From NCBI RefSeq assembly GCF_902825155.1, contig NZ_CADEAG010000001.1, positions 310,001 through 374,000 of the forward strand: a stretch of 64,000 nucleotides of DNA, in the 5' to 3' direction. Within the stretch, counting starts at the first letter, position 1; every line of letters begins with the position of its first letter. A program made the position numbers and the translations under genes. The notes beneath the pieces were generated by a model. The model was not told the origin of the DNA. It saw only the letters and a program-made list of their open reading frames with translations, and ran no database searches. Positions 19,076 through 29,122 of this stretch are shown here, one piece after another. This stretch comes from Bartonella taylorii 8TBB. GTDB taxonomy: Bacteria; Pseudomonadota; Alphaproteobacteria; Rhizobiales; Rhizobiaceae.

Positions 19076-19684
19076 ATGAAGCTGAGGGGATCATACAAAG
19101 AATGGGTGTGTGTAGCTTTGGCTTTGAGCATGGGCATATTAGGGTTTGGAACAGTTTTGGGATATGCTGAAGGTGCTCATTTTGGGATTAATTTATCAAA
19201 TGACAAAGAACCGTTAGAACTCTATGCAAATTCTTTAGAAATACGTGATAAAGAGGGGATAGCACTCTTTAATGGTGATGTTTCGGTGGTTCAAGGTGAA
19301 CGTCTTCTGCGAACAGCAAAATTAATTGTTTACTACGATAAAGCGCATAAAGGTGCTAATAAGAACCAAGTAGATACGAAGGCATTATCACCTGCTTGGT
19401 TTGGCTCGACAAGTATTAAGAAAATGGAAGCTTTAGGAAAAGTTTATATAAAAATTGCTACACAAATCGCTACGGGTGATAAAGGTGTTTTTGATGGAAA
19501 GTCTAAAATAATGAGCTTGACAGGGAAGAATGTTGTATTAACTGACGGTGATAATGTAGCAACGGGGTGCAAATTAACGGCAGATATGAAAAGCGGAAAA
19601 GCTTTTCTAGAAGGATGTGAGACATCTGAGAAAAAGGGCCGTGTTTCTATCATTTTTAAACAAAGTCAACAGAATGGCCATTAA
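19076..19684 (+). CDS. lptA: LPS transport periplasmic protein LptA
   Basis: LptA forms the periplasmic bridge for LPS from LptC to the outer-membrane LptDE. The 202-residue product starts with a signal peptide (hydrophobic core about residues 11-28). The OstA-like domain follows, with the pattern LYANSLEIRDKEGIALFNGDV and a later GDKGVFDGKSKIMSLTG repeat. It stands between lptC and lptB in the usual order, which supports the call over other OstA-like proteins. Confidence 0.88.
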   Translation: MKLRGSYKEWVCVALALSMGILGFGTVLGYAEGAHFGINLSNDKEPLELYANSLEIRDKEGIALFNGDVSVVQGERLLRTAKLIVYYDKAHKGANKNQVDTKALSPAWFGSTSIKKMEALGKVYIKIATQIATGDKGVFDGKSKIMSLTGKNVVLTDGDNVATGCKLTADMKSGKAFLEGCETSEKKGRVSIIFKQSQQNGH

Positions 19685-19690
19685 GATTTC

Positions 19691-20485
19691 ATGTTTGGAA
19701 TCAAAAGAAAAAAACAGACGGACAAACATGATCTTGCAGGTGAAGCTTTAAAAAAGCGCTTAAAGGGGACTTTAATTGCCAGTCATTTGATTAAAGTTTA
19801 CCGTGGAAGACAGGCTGTTAATGGTGTTTCTTTTGGCATTCGTACTGGAGAGGCTGTTGGCATTTTAGGTCCCAATGGTGCGGGAAAAACAACCTGTTTT
19901 TATATGGTTACGGGACTCATTAAATCTGATGGAGGGTCCATTAAAATTGATGGCTTTGATATCACGCATCTTCCGATGTATCGACGTGCTCGTTTGGGTA
20001 TTGGGTATCTTCCGCAGGAAGCTTCTATTTTTCGTGGTCTTTCAGTAGAAGATAACATTAAAGCTGTTTTGGAGGTCGTTGAAAAAGATCGCCTTAAGCG
20101 GCGTGAAGAGTTAGAGAGTCTTTTACATGAATTTAAAATTGAACATTTACGTAAAATGCCTGCACTTTCCTTATCAGGGGGTGAGCGTCGGCGACTTGAA
20201 ATCGCACGTGCTTTAGCTTCTCGCCCAAATTTTATGTTACTTGATGAACCATTTGCAGGAATTGATCCTATCGCCATTTTTGATATTCAGCAGCTTATTC
20301 GTCATTTAACACGACGTGGAATTGGTGTTTTGATAACGGATCATAATGTGCGCGAAACATTAGGGCTTGTCGACCGTGCCTATATCATTCACGCAGGACA
20401 AGTATTAGTTCATGGTTCTCCTAACGATATTATCAACAATGTTGATGTACGCAGAATTTATTTAGGAAATCAATTTTCTCTTTAA
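19691..20485 (+). CDS. lptB: LPS export ABC transporter ATPase LptB
   Basis: LptB powers LPS extraction from the inner membrane with LptF and LptG. The 264-residue ATPase has Walker A GPNGAGKTT, Q-loop, signature LSLSGGERRR, Walker B FMLLDEPFAGIDP and the switch histidine in TDHNVRE. It follows lptA by six bases. In related rhizobia lptB is followed by rpoN and hpf; here a long spacer follows with only an hpf remnant. Confidence 0.95.
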   Translation: MFGIKRKKQTDKHDLAGEALKKRLKGTLIASHLIKVYRGRQAVNGVSFGIRTGEAVGILGPNGAGKTTCFYMVTGLIKSDGGSIKIDGFDITHLPMYRRARLGIGYLPQEASIFRGLSVEDNIKAVLEVVEKDRLKRREELESLLHEFKIEHLRKMPALSLSGGERRRLEIARALASRPNFMLLDEPFAGIDPIAIFDIQQLIRHLTRRGIGVLITDHNVRETLGLVDRAYIIHAGQVLVHGSPNDIINNVDVRRIYLGNQFSL

Positions 20486-21004
20486 TTTTACAGCTTCTAT
20501 AAGTCCTAATTTAAGCTTAAATAAATCAACATGATAAACAGAAACATCATTTCCACATATTCAGCGACTTAAAACCATTCCACAAAAGAGGATGAATTTT
20601 ATTTTGATCTTTTGTTAATTATTTTTGCTACATGATCAAAAACAAGAGTTATTCCATTGTAAAAACTGTGATGATGTTTTTAAAATCTTAAAGGTAAATA
20701 AGGGGATACAGTTTAGTTTTTGAAATGTAAAAAGGAGAGAATAGGTATTTTTTAGAGGAGATAGCAATAGGATATTTTCTGGAAATTTCTGTTTATAATG
20801 TTATTGCTGAGGAGCTCCTTATTTATGCCAAAGCTTTTTTTAATTATCGTAAATTTAAACTGAATTTTTGCTGAGTATTGAAAAAGGACCTCATAAAGCT
20901 GAGATAGTTTTATTATTTTAGCGGTTTAGTTTGCTTTTGATTGTACCATGGAAAAGATACTACTAGATTAACCTGATAATGAATGATAAACGAGGCTATA
21001 AATA
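20486..21004. other. 519-bp spacer after lptB, no gene seen
   Basis: The position corresponds to rpoN in many relatives, but no RpoN motif is recognisable in any frame by eye, and the space is far too short for the full gene. Several purine-rich runs (AAAAAGGAGAGA near 20730) are present but no frame of note follows them. Confidence 0.5.
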
Positions 21005-21525
21005 AATGCGCGTGTTGTTGGAAGGTATACAGATATTAATATTTTTCTTTGTTAAATCAAACAACATATCGATGATGCTGTTTTCGGATATTTTTATGGT
21101 AACATCAAGGGTTATGTTTATTACGGTTGTCAAATAGGACTTGTTGTATTTTGTTGGTTTGCATTACGCGTTTAAAAGTGGGTGCACAGCTGCAGATATA
21201 AGGATGAGTCTGTGATTTTAAAACAGTCGTTGGATGATTTAAAGTTTTTAGATCATTATGTAGCACTCAAACCACATAGTCATTGTCAAAATAAAGTGCC
21301 ATTTTACCGCGATACGCTTCTCACTTTATAGAAGCTGGTTCTTAAAAGGAAGAATAAGATCTGATGAAGAATTGTACACTAACTCTTATAACGAAAAGGT
21401 CGATAAGTTTATGAATAATGGTCTTTGCTGGTATTGTGGGGAAATTAATTTTATGGACAACGTTATTTCCTTATTTTCTCATGCTGTTAACGAGGAGCTG
21501 AATTACTATCTATTGTTGCGCTGAG
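21005..21525 (+). pseudogene. hpf: Decayed ribosome hibernation promoting factor gene
   Basis: Reading the plus strand from 21008 gives ARVVGRYTDINIFLC, a TAA stop, then IKQHIDDAVFGYFYGNIKGYV in the same frame. This aligns in register with the long-form HPF N-terminus of rhizobia, of the type LRVSGKHMDIGEALR...RIDDAVSKYFDGGFSGHV. Later pieces fit less well: GLVVF against the GVVL strand, SCRYKDES against the RRYKRRLK helix, and HAVNEEL near 21480 against the AVMELD segment. Several stops and shifts make it non-functional. The place, directly before ptsN, is where relatives carry hpf. Confidence 0.65.
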
Positions 21526-21672
21526 AGTGATATTGGATGAATTGAAATATCACCCGTTATAAATTGAAAAATAAAGTCACATGCGATGATGCGAGAAAGT
21601 GAAAGAACTTTAGATAACACCGTTTACAAGTTTATAGGTGAGCATTTGAGCGTGTAAAAGGAAAATTAAAGT

Positions 21673-22137
21673 ATGAATTTGAGTGAGTTAATTGCACCGG
21701 AAGCAATTATTCCGGTTCTTAAAGCAAATTCGAAGAAACAAGTTCTGCAAATTTTAGCCGAAAAGGCGGCTGAGCTGACAGGTCTTAGTGAACATGTAAT
21801 TTTTGATATTGTTTTACAACGTGAAAAACTAGGTTCAACGGGGCTGGGCGGTGGTATTGCGATTCCTCATGGAAAATTACCGGATATTAACCGAATTGTT
21901 GGCATATTTGCACGCCTTGAAAGCCCAGTTGATTTTGAAGCTCTCGATGACGAACCTATTGATCTTGTTTTTCTCCTTTTAGCGCCTGAGAACGCTGGTG
22001 CAGATCACTTAAAGGCTTTATCACAAATTGCACGTGTTCTACGTCATACTGATGTTGTTCAAAAATTGCGCAACACCCATGATGCAAATGCTCTTTATGC
22101 TTTATTAATTCAGAATTCAGAATCAAATGCAGCTTAA
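21673..22137 (+). CDS. ptsN: Nitrogen-regulatory PTS protein EIIA-Ntr
   Basis: EIIA-Ntr is the phosphoryl acceptor at the end of the PTS-Ntr chain and regulates transporters and stress responses. The 154-residue protein starts MNLSELIAPEAI and carries the phosphorylated histidine in GIAIPHGKLP (about residue 60-69). Length is normal. In relatives the cluster is lptB-rpoN-hpf-ptsN; here both genes between are lost or broken while ptsN is intact, so it retains a role independent of sigma-54. Confidence 0.93.
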   Translation: MNLSELIAPEAIIPVLKANSKKQVLQILAEKAAELTGLSEHVIFDIVLQREKLGSTGLGGGIAIPHGKLPDINRIVGIFARLESPVDFEALDDEPIDLVFLLLAPENAGADHLKALSQIARVLRHTDVVQKLRNTHDANALYALLIQNSESNAA

Positions 22138-23247
22138 AGGGTGGTGGGATATATTATTGCCGATGGTGCACCACAGAGCACGGTTGGAAAATAATATAAT
22201 TTGCGCTTAAGAAACTGAAATCACTGATCATATTGTGTGGTTTTGAAGAAATTGCTCCCAAAGAAATTCTCATTTCAGAGAACAAGGGGCCAGAAACAAA
22301 TTATGGCTTTTGTTATTTTTTTTATGTGTGAAGTATCTACTATAATACTCTTTACTTTGGTGTTCATCCGTTAATTTTATTTTTTGTGTGCAAGCTGCCT
22401 CAATAGGAGTAATTAATTAAGTGATCGTTTAAAAAACTATAAAACAGAGGGTTTAGGAACGGTTGTTGAAAGGAAAAGAAATTGACATGTTTGTTCATAA
22501 ATCACATTAAAACAAGACACGACATTTGCCAAAAGAATTCCTCAGAATTTTTGGGTAAAGGAGAATGGAGATTATTGAGTACATTAAAACAATATAATGA
22601 AGTTAGTGTAGATTACTCGAATCATTTCAGAAATTGGCAATAAAAAATGATAAAGCAAATGGGGAGAGTAAATAGAATCAAAACAAGAAAACTCCATTAT
22701 ATACACGATAATTGAAGCAGTAGTTGCATATTATTAAGGCTTTAAAATTGTAAAAAGTTAGTGTCTAGACGATATTGAATATGAAGTGTGGACACACTAT
22801 AATCTGTACAAAAATAGAATATTTTGCGATTTTTATTAACGTAGATGCATGGGTTCTTGAGTTTTATGAATGATATTCACAGAGCTATGAGATTTGTATT
22901 ATTTTTTGATAATATGCATTTCTAAGATTTTGTAGCAAATTTCTTGCGGTAAAAGGACGTAGTTTATTTTGAATTCCAATTGCTTAAAAAGATAGATTTT
23001 TATACGAGAAACAAAATTTGTCGCATAAAATCAAAATGTTGTTTCTTTTAATCTAGTTATTGAATAAAAAGTTCATATTTTAGTAACGACTAAAAGGTCA
23101 CAATTAAAAGTAAGAAAACTGTTTTGATCAACGTAAAAGTATTTTGTTTGTTAAAAAGATTGAAGCAACTGAATTAGGATATTGACGAGTTTTTGTAGAA
23201 CTTTTCCAATGAAGAGAATCTTGTTAGAGATTAAAGAAGTGAGTTAA
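22138..23247. other. 1.1-kb spacer without recognisable gene
   Basis: All frames are interrupted often. The longest suggestive plus-strand run (about 22500-22640) translates without resemblance to a family I know. The composition is AT-rich with no clear repeats or hairpins. It may be fully eroded coding DNA, like the hpf remnant on the other side of ptsN. Confidence 0.5.
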
Positions 23248-23757
23248 ATGAAGATGTTTGAAAAGACTGTTATTGCTGCATCTATAATGGTTCTTGTTAC
23301 AGCTGGAGCAACATGTGCACAAGCGCCAAGCCGTTTAAATCAATTTGAAGCTTGGGGAGCCTATTCTTATAAGTCGCCAGAAAATACAATTTGCTACGCA
23401 TTGTCAGTACCTTTAGAATCGCTTCCAACGACAGTTAATCATGGCGATAATTTCTTTTTGGTAACCAGGCGCTCGAATTCGCCTGTCTCCTTTGAACCAC
23501 AATTCATGGCTGGTTATACCTTTAAAGAAGGGTCAAAAGTTATTGTGACCATTGGAGAGAAGAATTTTGATTTTTTTACAAAGGATTCCTCCGCTTGGTT
23601 GGCATCACCAGAGTCAGAAAAACAACTTGTTTCTGCTATGCGTGCTGGGATAAGTATGACAGTGAAGGCCATCTCAAAACGAGGAACTTATACAACCTAT
23701 ACCTATTCCTTAAAAGGGGTCACCGCTGCATTAAATGCGGTCCAGAAATGCCATTAA
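23248..23757 (+). CDS. Invasion-associated locus B (IalB) family exported protein
   Basis: The 169-residue protein has a signal peptide with probable cleavage after AQA near residue 26. The mature part shows the family sequence WGAYSY, CYALSVP near 50, and a C-terminal cysteine (QKCH). IalB of Bartonella helps entry into erythrocytes, while wider family members are periplasmic or outer-membrane proteins of unclear role. This copy need not be the virulence-linked paralogue, since ialA is not adjacent. It stands alone between a spacer and rlmN. Confidence 0.75.
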   Translation: MKMFEKTVIAASIMVLVTAGATCAQAPSRLNQFEAWGAYSYKSPENTICYALSVPLESLPTTVNHGDNFFLVTRRSNSPVSFEPQFMAGYTFKEGSKVIVTIGEKNFDFFTKDSSAWLASPESEKQLVSAMRAGISMTVKAISKRGTYTTYTYSLKGVTAALNAVQKCH

Positions 23758-23798
23758 GGTCTCTGTAACTCTAAAAGTGTAATATAAATTGGAAAACA

Positions 23799-25028
23799 AT
23801 GGCCGTTTCATATGACCTTAGACCAGTTGGTTCATGTCTAGCACGAGACACAGACAATGTTGTCGTGAAGGAAAATTCTAAGCTCTCCCTAATTGGCTTA
23901 TCGCAAGATGAAATGATGCAGGCCTTAAAGACTGTCGGTGTGCCAGAACGTCAAATACGTATGCGTGTACGCCAAATATGGCATTGGCTTTATGTGCGTG
24001 GCGTTTCAAATTTTAATGAAATGCTGAATATTTCTAAACCAATGCAAGAAATGCTTAAAAGTCATTTTTCTATTGCGCGTCCGGAAATTGTTGGAGAACA
24101 AATATCAAAAGATGGTACGCGTAAATGGCTCTTGCGTTTTCCAGCACGTGGTGCTGGAAGGCCTGTTGAAATTGAAACAGTTTACATTCCTGAAGAAGGG
24201 CGCGGTACTTTGTGTCTTTCATCTCAGGTAGGGTGTACGCTAACCTGTTCTTTTTGCCATACGGGAACGCAAGTTCTTGTTCGTAATTTAACAGCGGAAG
24301 AGATTTTGGCACAGTTATTGATTGCGCGCGATTGTTTAGGGGATTTTCCTGATAAGAATACTCCTGATGGAGCAATTGTTCCAGTTGAAGGACGCAAAAT
24401 CACCAATATTGTTATGATGGGAATGGGAGAACCACTTTATAATTTTGAAGCAGTTAAAAAAGCTTTATTGATTGCTTCCGATGGAGATGGGCTTTCTTTA
24501 TCAAAACGTCGGATTACGCTTTCAACCAGTGGGGTCGTTCCTGGAATTATCCGAACCGGAGAGGAAATTGGTGTCATGTTGGCGATTTCACTCCACGCAG
24601 TACATGATACGCTAAGGGATATGCTTGTTCCAATCAATAAAAAGTATCCACTTGCTTTGTTAATGAATGCTTGCCGTAATTATCCTGGTCTTTCCAATGC
24701 AAAGCGAATTACATTTGAATATGTTATGCTGAAAGATATAAATGATAGTTTAGAGGATGCTAAGCAATTGATTCAATTACTGAAAGGGATTCCTGCGAAG
24801 ATCAACTTGATTCCCTTTAATCCGTGGCCAGGGAGTAATTATCAATGTTCTGATTGGGAACAAATCGAGCGTTTTGCTGATGTAATTAATAAAGCAGGCT
24901 ATGCTTCACCTATTCGAATACCGCGTGGGCGCGATATTTTGGCTGCATGTGGTCAGCTTAAATCGGTTTCAGAGCGTTTACGAAAATCTGAGCGTTTACA
25001 ATCTGAGAATGCTGTTGCCTGTAAATGA
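23799..25028 (+). CDS. rlmN: RlmN, dual-specificity 23S rRNA/tRNA C2-adenosine methyltransferase
   Basis: RlmN is a radical-SAM enzyme that methylates C2 of A2503 in 23S rRNA and A37 in some tRNAs. The 409-residue protein contains the cluster motif [11 protein letters not shown] (CxxxCxxC), GMGEPLYN, and the methyl-carrying cysteine in the C-terminal AACGQL. It ends one base before the convergent LysE-type gene's stop. Length and motifs are typical. Confidence 0.96.
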   Translation: MAVSYDLRPVGSCLARDTDNVVVKENSKLSLIGLSQDEMMQALKTVGVPERQIRMRVRQIWHWLYVRGVSNFNEMLNISKPMQEMLKSHFSIARPEIVGEQISKDGTRKWLLRFPARGAGRPVEIETVYIPEEGRGTLCLSSQVGCTLTCSFCHTGTQVLVRNLTAEEILAQLLIARDCLGDFPDKNTPDGAIVPVEGRKITNIVMMGMGEPLYNFEAVKKALLIASDGDGLSLSKRRITLSTSGVVPGIIRTGEEIGVMLAISLHAVHDTLRDMLVPINKKYPLALLMNACRNYPGLSNAKRITFEYVMLKDINDSLEDAKQLIQLLKGIPAKINLIPFNPWPGSNYQCSDWEQIERFADVINKAGYASPIRIPRGRDILAACGQLKSVSERLRKSERLQSENAVACK

Positions 25029-25029
25029 C

Positions 25030-25668
25030 TCAATTTTCAGCTATAAGGAGATGGAGGGCAAAGCTGGTAAAAGTACCAGCAATAAGCCAGTTAAGAAAAC
25101 GCATATAAAGAGGATTTTGTTTGAGGCTTTTCAAAAGTTTGTGCGCCATAAAAACCGCGGAAATTGTAATAGGGAGAGAAATAGGGATATAAGAAAGTCC
25201 TAAAATGAGTAATTTTTGTGTTGCCATAGGATCTTTAGCATTGATAAATTGCGGTAAAAAAGTCACATTAAAGAGAATGATTTTGGGATTTAAAAGATTA
25301 ATTCCAATACCAGCAAGATAGTTGCGTTTAGAGCTTTGGTATTTAGATGGTACTGGTTCAACAGAAAATGTTAAGTGTTTACGTAATGCTTGAATAGCAA
25401 ACCATAAGAGGTAAAAAGCGCCAGCAATTTTAAGAAGAACAAAAGCGTGTGGTGAAGCAAAAATAAGAGCTGACAAACCAAGTGCTACAGCGGTAACTTG
25501 AATGGCAAAGCCTGTTGCACTTCCTAAAGCGCACATAATTCCAGCTTTTTTGTTTTGTGTGATGGTTCGTCCTATAGAAAGCATCATATCAGGTCCTGGA
25601 ATAAGTGCTAAAATCAACGATGCCGCAGAAAACTGTATTAAAATAGACCACTCAGGAAGAAATGACAT
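25030..25668 (-). CDS. LysE/RhtB-family amino acid exporter
   Basis: The 212-residue membrane protein has about six hydrophobic segments and the family signature PGPDMMLSIGRT near residue 25, followed by GIMCALGSATGF. LysE-type proteins export amino acids or related metabolites; the substrate is unknown. It is convergent with rlmN with a single base between the stops. The start ATG is at 25668. Confidence 0.88.
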   Translation of the reverse strand: MSFLPEWSILIQFSAASLILALIPGPDMMLSIGRTITQNKKAGIMCALGSATGFAIQVTAVALGLSALIFASPHAFVLLKIAGAFYLLWFAIQALRKHLTFSVEPVPSKYQSSKRNYLAGIGINLLNPKIILFNVTFLPQFINAKDPMATQKLLILGLSYIPISLPITISAVFMAHKLLKSLKQNPLYMRFLNWLIAGTFTSFALHLLIAEN

Positions 25669-25844
25669 ATAAACCTCTTCATTATTGTGTAAAGAGGTCC
25701 AAATAATTTACACCTCTTACAAAAAATGCTTCTTTACACTTTCTTGTTTTTTTTTGCATCTTTTAAATGCTGCTCAAAAGGAGTTTATTTTCATTCTTTG
25801 CATAATTCTAAATTCAAAGAAAACAAACACAGTAGAGTTCTAAA

Positions 25845-27077
25845 ATGAAAAAATGGCAAAATGTTAAAAAAGTTGTTTTGGCTTATTCAGGGGGACTGGA
25901 TACGTCAATTATTCTTAAATGGTTGCAAAGTGAATTAGGTGTTGAAGTTGTAACCTTTACAGCCGATTTGGGGCAGGGTGAAGAGTTAGCGCTTGCCCGT
26001 CGTAAAGCTGAAATGCTTGGTGTTAAAGAAATCTATATTGAAGATTTGCGTGAAGAATTTGTGCGTGATTTTGTCTTTCCGATGTTTCGAGCTAATGCAG
26101 TTTATGAAGGGACCTACCTTTTAGGAACGTCAATTGCTCGTCCACTCATTGCAAAGCGTCTTATTGAAATTGCCAAAGAAACAGGAGCAGATGCAATTGC
26201 TCATGGGGCAACAGGAAAAGGTAATGATCAGGTACGCTTTGAGCTTTCTGCTTATGCACTTAATCCTGATATAAAAATTATTGCTCCATGGCGTGATTGG
26301 TCTTTTAAAAGCAGGACAGATTTGATTAACTTTGCGCATGCACACCAAATTCCGGTGGAAAAGGATAAGCAAGGTGAGGCACCTTTTTCGGTTGATGCAA
26401 ATCTATTGCACTCGTCATCAGAAGGAAAAATTTTAGAAGATCCGGCACTTCCTGCTCCTGAATATGTGCATATGCGTACTCTTTCTCCGGAAGCTGCTCC
26501 AGATCAAGCAACTAGAATCACTATTGGCTTTAAAGAAGGTGATGCAATCTCGATCAATGGGAAAAGTTTATCGCCTGCGAAATTACTTTCTGAATTGAAT
26601 AGTTATGGACGCGACAACGGTATCGGTCGGTTAGATTTGGTAGAAAATCGTTTTGTCGGTATGAAATCGCGTGGTATTTATGAGACACCAGGAGGAACCA
26701 TTCTCTTAGCTGCTCATCGTGCGATGGAATCTTTGACATTGGATCGGGGGGCGGCTCATTTGAAAGATGAATTAATGCCGCGTTATGCAGAACTTATTTA
26801 TTACGGCTTTTGGTTTTCTCCTGAGCGCAAAATGTTGCAAGCTGCTATCGATTTATCCCAAGAAAATGTTGAAGGTGAAGTTATATTAAAGCTTTATAAG
26901 GGTAATGTGATTGTTGAAGGACGTCAAAGCAAAAAGTCGCTTTATTCCAATAAATTAGTGACCTTTGAGAATGATGAAGGTGCTTATAATCAAAAAGATG
27001 CCGCTGGTTTTATTAAATTAAATGCCCTGCGTTTGCGCACATTAGCAGCACGCTCATTAACACACACAAAAACATAA
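25845..27077 (+). CDS. argG: Argininosuccinate synthase
   Basis: ArgG joins citrulline and aspartate using ATP in arginine synthesis. The 410-residue protein has the ATP-pyrophosphatase loop AYSGGLDTS at residue 12, [13 protein letters not shown], and APWRDW. It is complete and of family length. The rest of the arginine pathway is not in the window. Confidence 0.96.
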   Translation: MKKWQNVKKVVLAYSGGLDTSIILKWLQSELGVEVVTFTADLGQGEELALARRKAEMLGVKEIYIEDLREEFVRDFVFPMFRANAVYEGTYLLGTSIARPLIAKRLIEIAKETGADAIAHGATGKGNDQVRFELSAYALNPDIKIIAPWRDWSFKSRTDLINFAHAHQIPVEKDKQGEAPFSVDANLLHSSSEGKILEDPALPAPEYVHMRTLSPEAAPDQATRITIGFKEGDAISINGKSLSPAKLLSELNSYGRDNGIGRLDLVENRFVGMKSRGIYETPGGTILLAAHRAMESLTLDRGAAHLKDELMPRYAELIYYGFWFSPERKMLQAAIDLSQENVEGEVILKLYKGNVIVEGRQSKKSLYSNKLVTFENDEGAYNQKDAAGFIKLNALRLRTLAARSLTHTKT

Positions 27078-27170
27078 CAGAAACCATTTTGACAGTGTTA
27101 AGCGCAGAACAGCTTTTATATCAAAAGTTGAAGAAGGTAATTTCTTTGATTGATTTTGGTCGCAGATAGA

Positions 27171-27293
27171 TTATTTATCAATTTTGAGTTCAATGCTAGA
27201 GGTTTTGCTTTCTTGCCGATAGGTGTAATAAGAAAAACCTATAAGAAGAACGATTAAAGCGCCGATAATCAAAACAAGTAAATTGCGATTCAT
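27171..27293 (-). CDS. Small single-pass membrane protein, 40 residues
   Basis: An intact minus-strand frame starts with ATG at 27293 and ends with TAA at 27171. The product begins MNRNLLVLIIGALIVLLIG, a clean membrane helix with a positive N-terminus, followed by a short polar tail ending IELKIDK. Such clean topology suggests a real gene rather than chance. It sits between argG and lysS on the opposite strand. The Shine-Dalgarno signal is weak. Function is unknown. Confidence 0.6.
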   Translation of the reverse strand: MNRNLLVLIIGALIVLLIGFSYYTYRQESKTSSIELKIDK

Positions 27294-27460
27294 AATATTC
27301 ACACTTTTATTGACATAAAATATAAGCAAAACAATAGGGCGGATGCTGATTATGGCAAGAGTATGATAAGAGTTTATGCCTTTTCACTTGCTATTATTGA
27401 CGAATAAATTCAAGAACCATACACCATATCGTGAAAGAGTTTAATTTTTAGGATAAAGAA

Positions 27461-29122
27461 ATGATGCGTGATCAGTGTGATGCCCTTAGCCTTACGCCAG
27501 AATTAAAAGATGCGGCTGTTCAATCGAGAGCTTGGCCATTTGAAGAAGCACGTAAGATTATAAAGCGGTATGAAAAAACAGGTTATCCAGAGAGTGTAAT
27601 ATTTGAAACTGGTTATGGACCTTCTGGTTTACCGCATATTGGAACCTTTGGGGAGGTAGCACGTACAACCATGGTGCGTCATGCTTTCCATATTCTCACG
27701 GAGAATAAAGTTAAAACAAAACTGCTTTGTTTTTCTGATGATATGGATGGTTTGCGCAAAGTACCTGATAATGTACCTGATCGCGAAAAGATGGAAAGTT
27801 ATCTTGGTCAACCGCTCAGTCGTGTACCAGATCCTTTTGGCGATAGTTACCCTTCTTTTGGAGTAGCAAATAACGCACGTTTGCGCGCTTTTCTTGATCG
27901 TTTTAGTTTTGACTATGAATTTGCAAGTGCCACGGACTATTATAACTCCGGTCGTTTTGATGAAACACTTTTAAAAATACTTATCTGTTACGACAAGGTA
28001 ATGGCAATTATCCTACCAACATTGGGTGAAGAACGGCGGGCTACCTATTCTCTCTTTTTACCTATTTCTCCTTTTTCTGGAAAAGTATTACAAGTGCCAA
28101 TGATTGCTCGTAATATTGAAAAAGGAACAGTTACCTATATTGAACCTGAAACCGGAGAAACCATTGAAACGGAGGTCACAGGTGGCAAGGTTAAATGCCA
28201 GTGGAAGGTGGACTGGGCGATGCGCTGGAAAGCACTCGGAGTTGATTATGAGATGGCGGGTAAAGATCTTATTGATTCTACTAATCTTTCCTCTAAAATT
28301 TGCAAAATACTTGGTGGAAATCCGCCAGAAGGATTTAATTATGAGCTCTTTTTGGATGATAAGGGGCAGAAAATTTCCAAGTCCAAGGGAAATGGTTTAA
28401 CCATTGATGAGTGGTTAACTTATGCACCAACGGAAAGTTTAGGGCTTTACATGTTTTCAAAGCCTAAAACAGCAAAACGACTTTATTTTGATGTTATTCC
28501 AAAAGCCGTTGATGAGTATTATGCGCATCTTTCAGCCTATGGTCGTCAAAGTTGGCAAGAGCGGCTTAATAATCCCGTATGGCATATCCATAATGGTTGC
28601 CCTCCGCAGGTTGATTTGCCTGTATCCTTTGCGATGCTCTTAAATTTGGTTAGTGCTTCAAATGCGGAGAATAAAGAGGTTCTTTGGGGTTTTATTTCTC
28701 GCTATGCTAAAGGAGCTAATGCGAAAGTTTATCCAGAACTTGATCAGTTGGTACAATTTGCCATTAAATATTTTGATGTCTTTGTCAAACCAAACAAAAA
28801 GTTTCGAACACCAGATAACGATGAACGCATAACATTAGAGCAAATCGATGCAAAATTAGCTAGTTTGCCGGAAAATGTTGATGGAAACATTCTTCAAAAT
28901 GCGCTTCTGGATGTTGCACGTTTAACGGAGCGTTATCAAGACCATAACAAAAAAAGCCCTGAAGGAGGTCCAGGTGTTTCAAATATCTTTTTTCAAATGC
29001 TCTATGAAGTCCTTTTAGGGCAAGAACGAGGACCACGATTAGGATCATTTATTGCACTGTATGGGATTAATGAAATGCGGGCACTGATTGCTGAAGCGCT
29101 TGCACGGTCGACGGGGGAATAA
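27461..29122 (+). CDS. lysS: Lysyl-tRNA synthetase, class I type
   Basis: This is the class I LysRS, unrelated to the class II enzyme of E. coli, known from archaea, spirochaetes and alphaproteobacteria. The 553-residue protein has the HIGH-like motif [13 protein letters not shown] and the KMSKS-like motif KISKSKGN (about 310). AGGATAAAG precedes the ATG-ATG start. Its TAA overlaps the prfC ATG by one base (TAATG), so the two are coupled. Confidence 0.94.
   Translation: MMRDQCDALSLTPELKDAAVQSRAWPFEEARKIIKRYEKTGYPESVIFETGYGPSGLPHIGTFGEVARTTMVRHAFHILTENKVKTKLLCFSDDMDGLRKVPDNVPDREKMESYLGQPLSRVPDPFGDSYPSFGVANNARLRAFLDRFSFDYEFASATDYYNSGRFDETLLKILICYDKVMAIILPTLGEERRATYSLFLPISPFSGKVLQVPMIARNIEKGTVTYIEPETGETIETEVTGGKVKCQWKVDWAMRWKALGVDYEMAGKDLIDSTNLSSKICKILGGNPPEGFNYELFLDDKGQKISKSKGNGLTIDEWLTYAPTESLGLYMFSKPKTAKRLYFDVIPKAVDEYYAHLSAYGRQSWQERLNNPVWHIHNGCPPQVDLPVSFAMLLNLVSASNAENKEVLWGFISRYAKGANAKVYPELDQLVQFAIKYFDVFVKPNKKFRTPDNDERITLEQIDAKLASLPENVDGNILQNALLDVARLTERYQDHNKKSPEGGPGVSNIFFQMLYEVLLGQERGPRLGSFIALYGINEMRALIAEALARSTGE

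Noticed and set aside
21005-21045. First read as a possible remnant of the RpoN box (ARRTVAKYRE-like)
   Set aside because: The following in-frame sequence HIDDAVFGYFYGNIKGYV fits the start of long-form HPF far better, so the piece was assigned to hpf.
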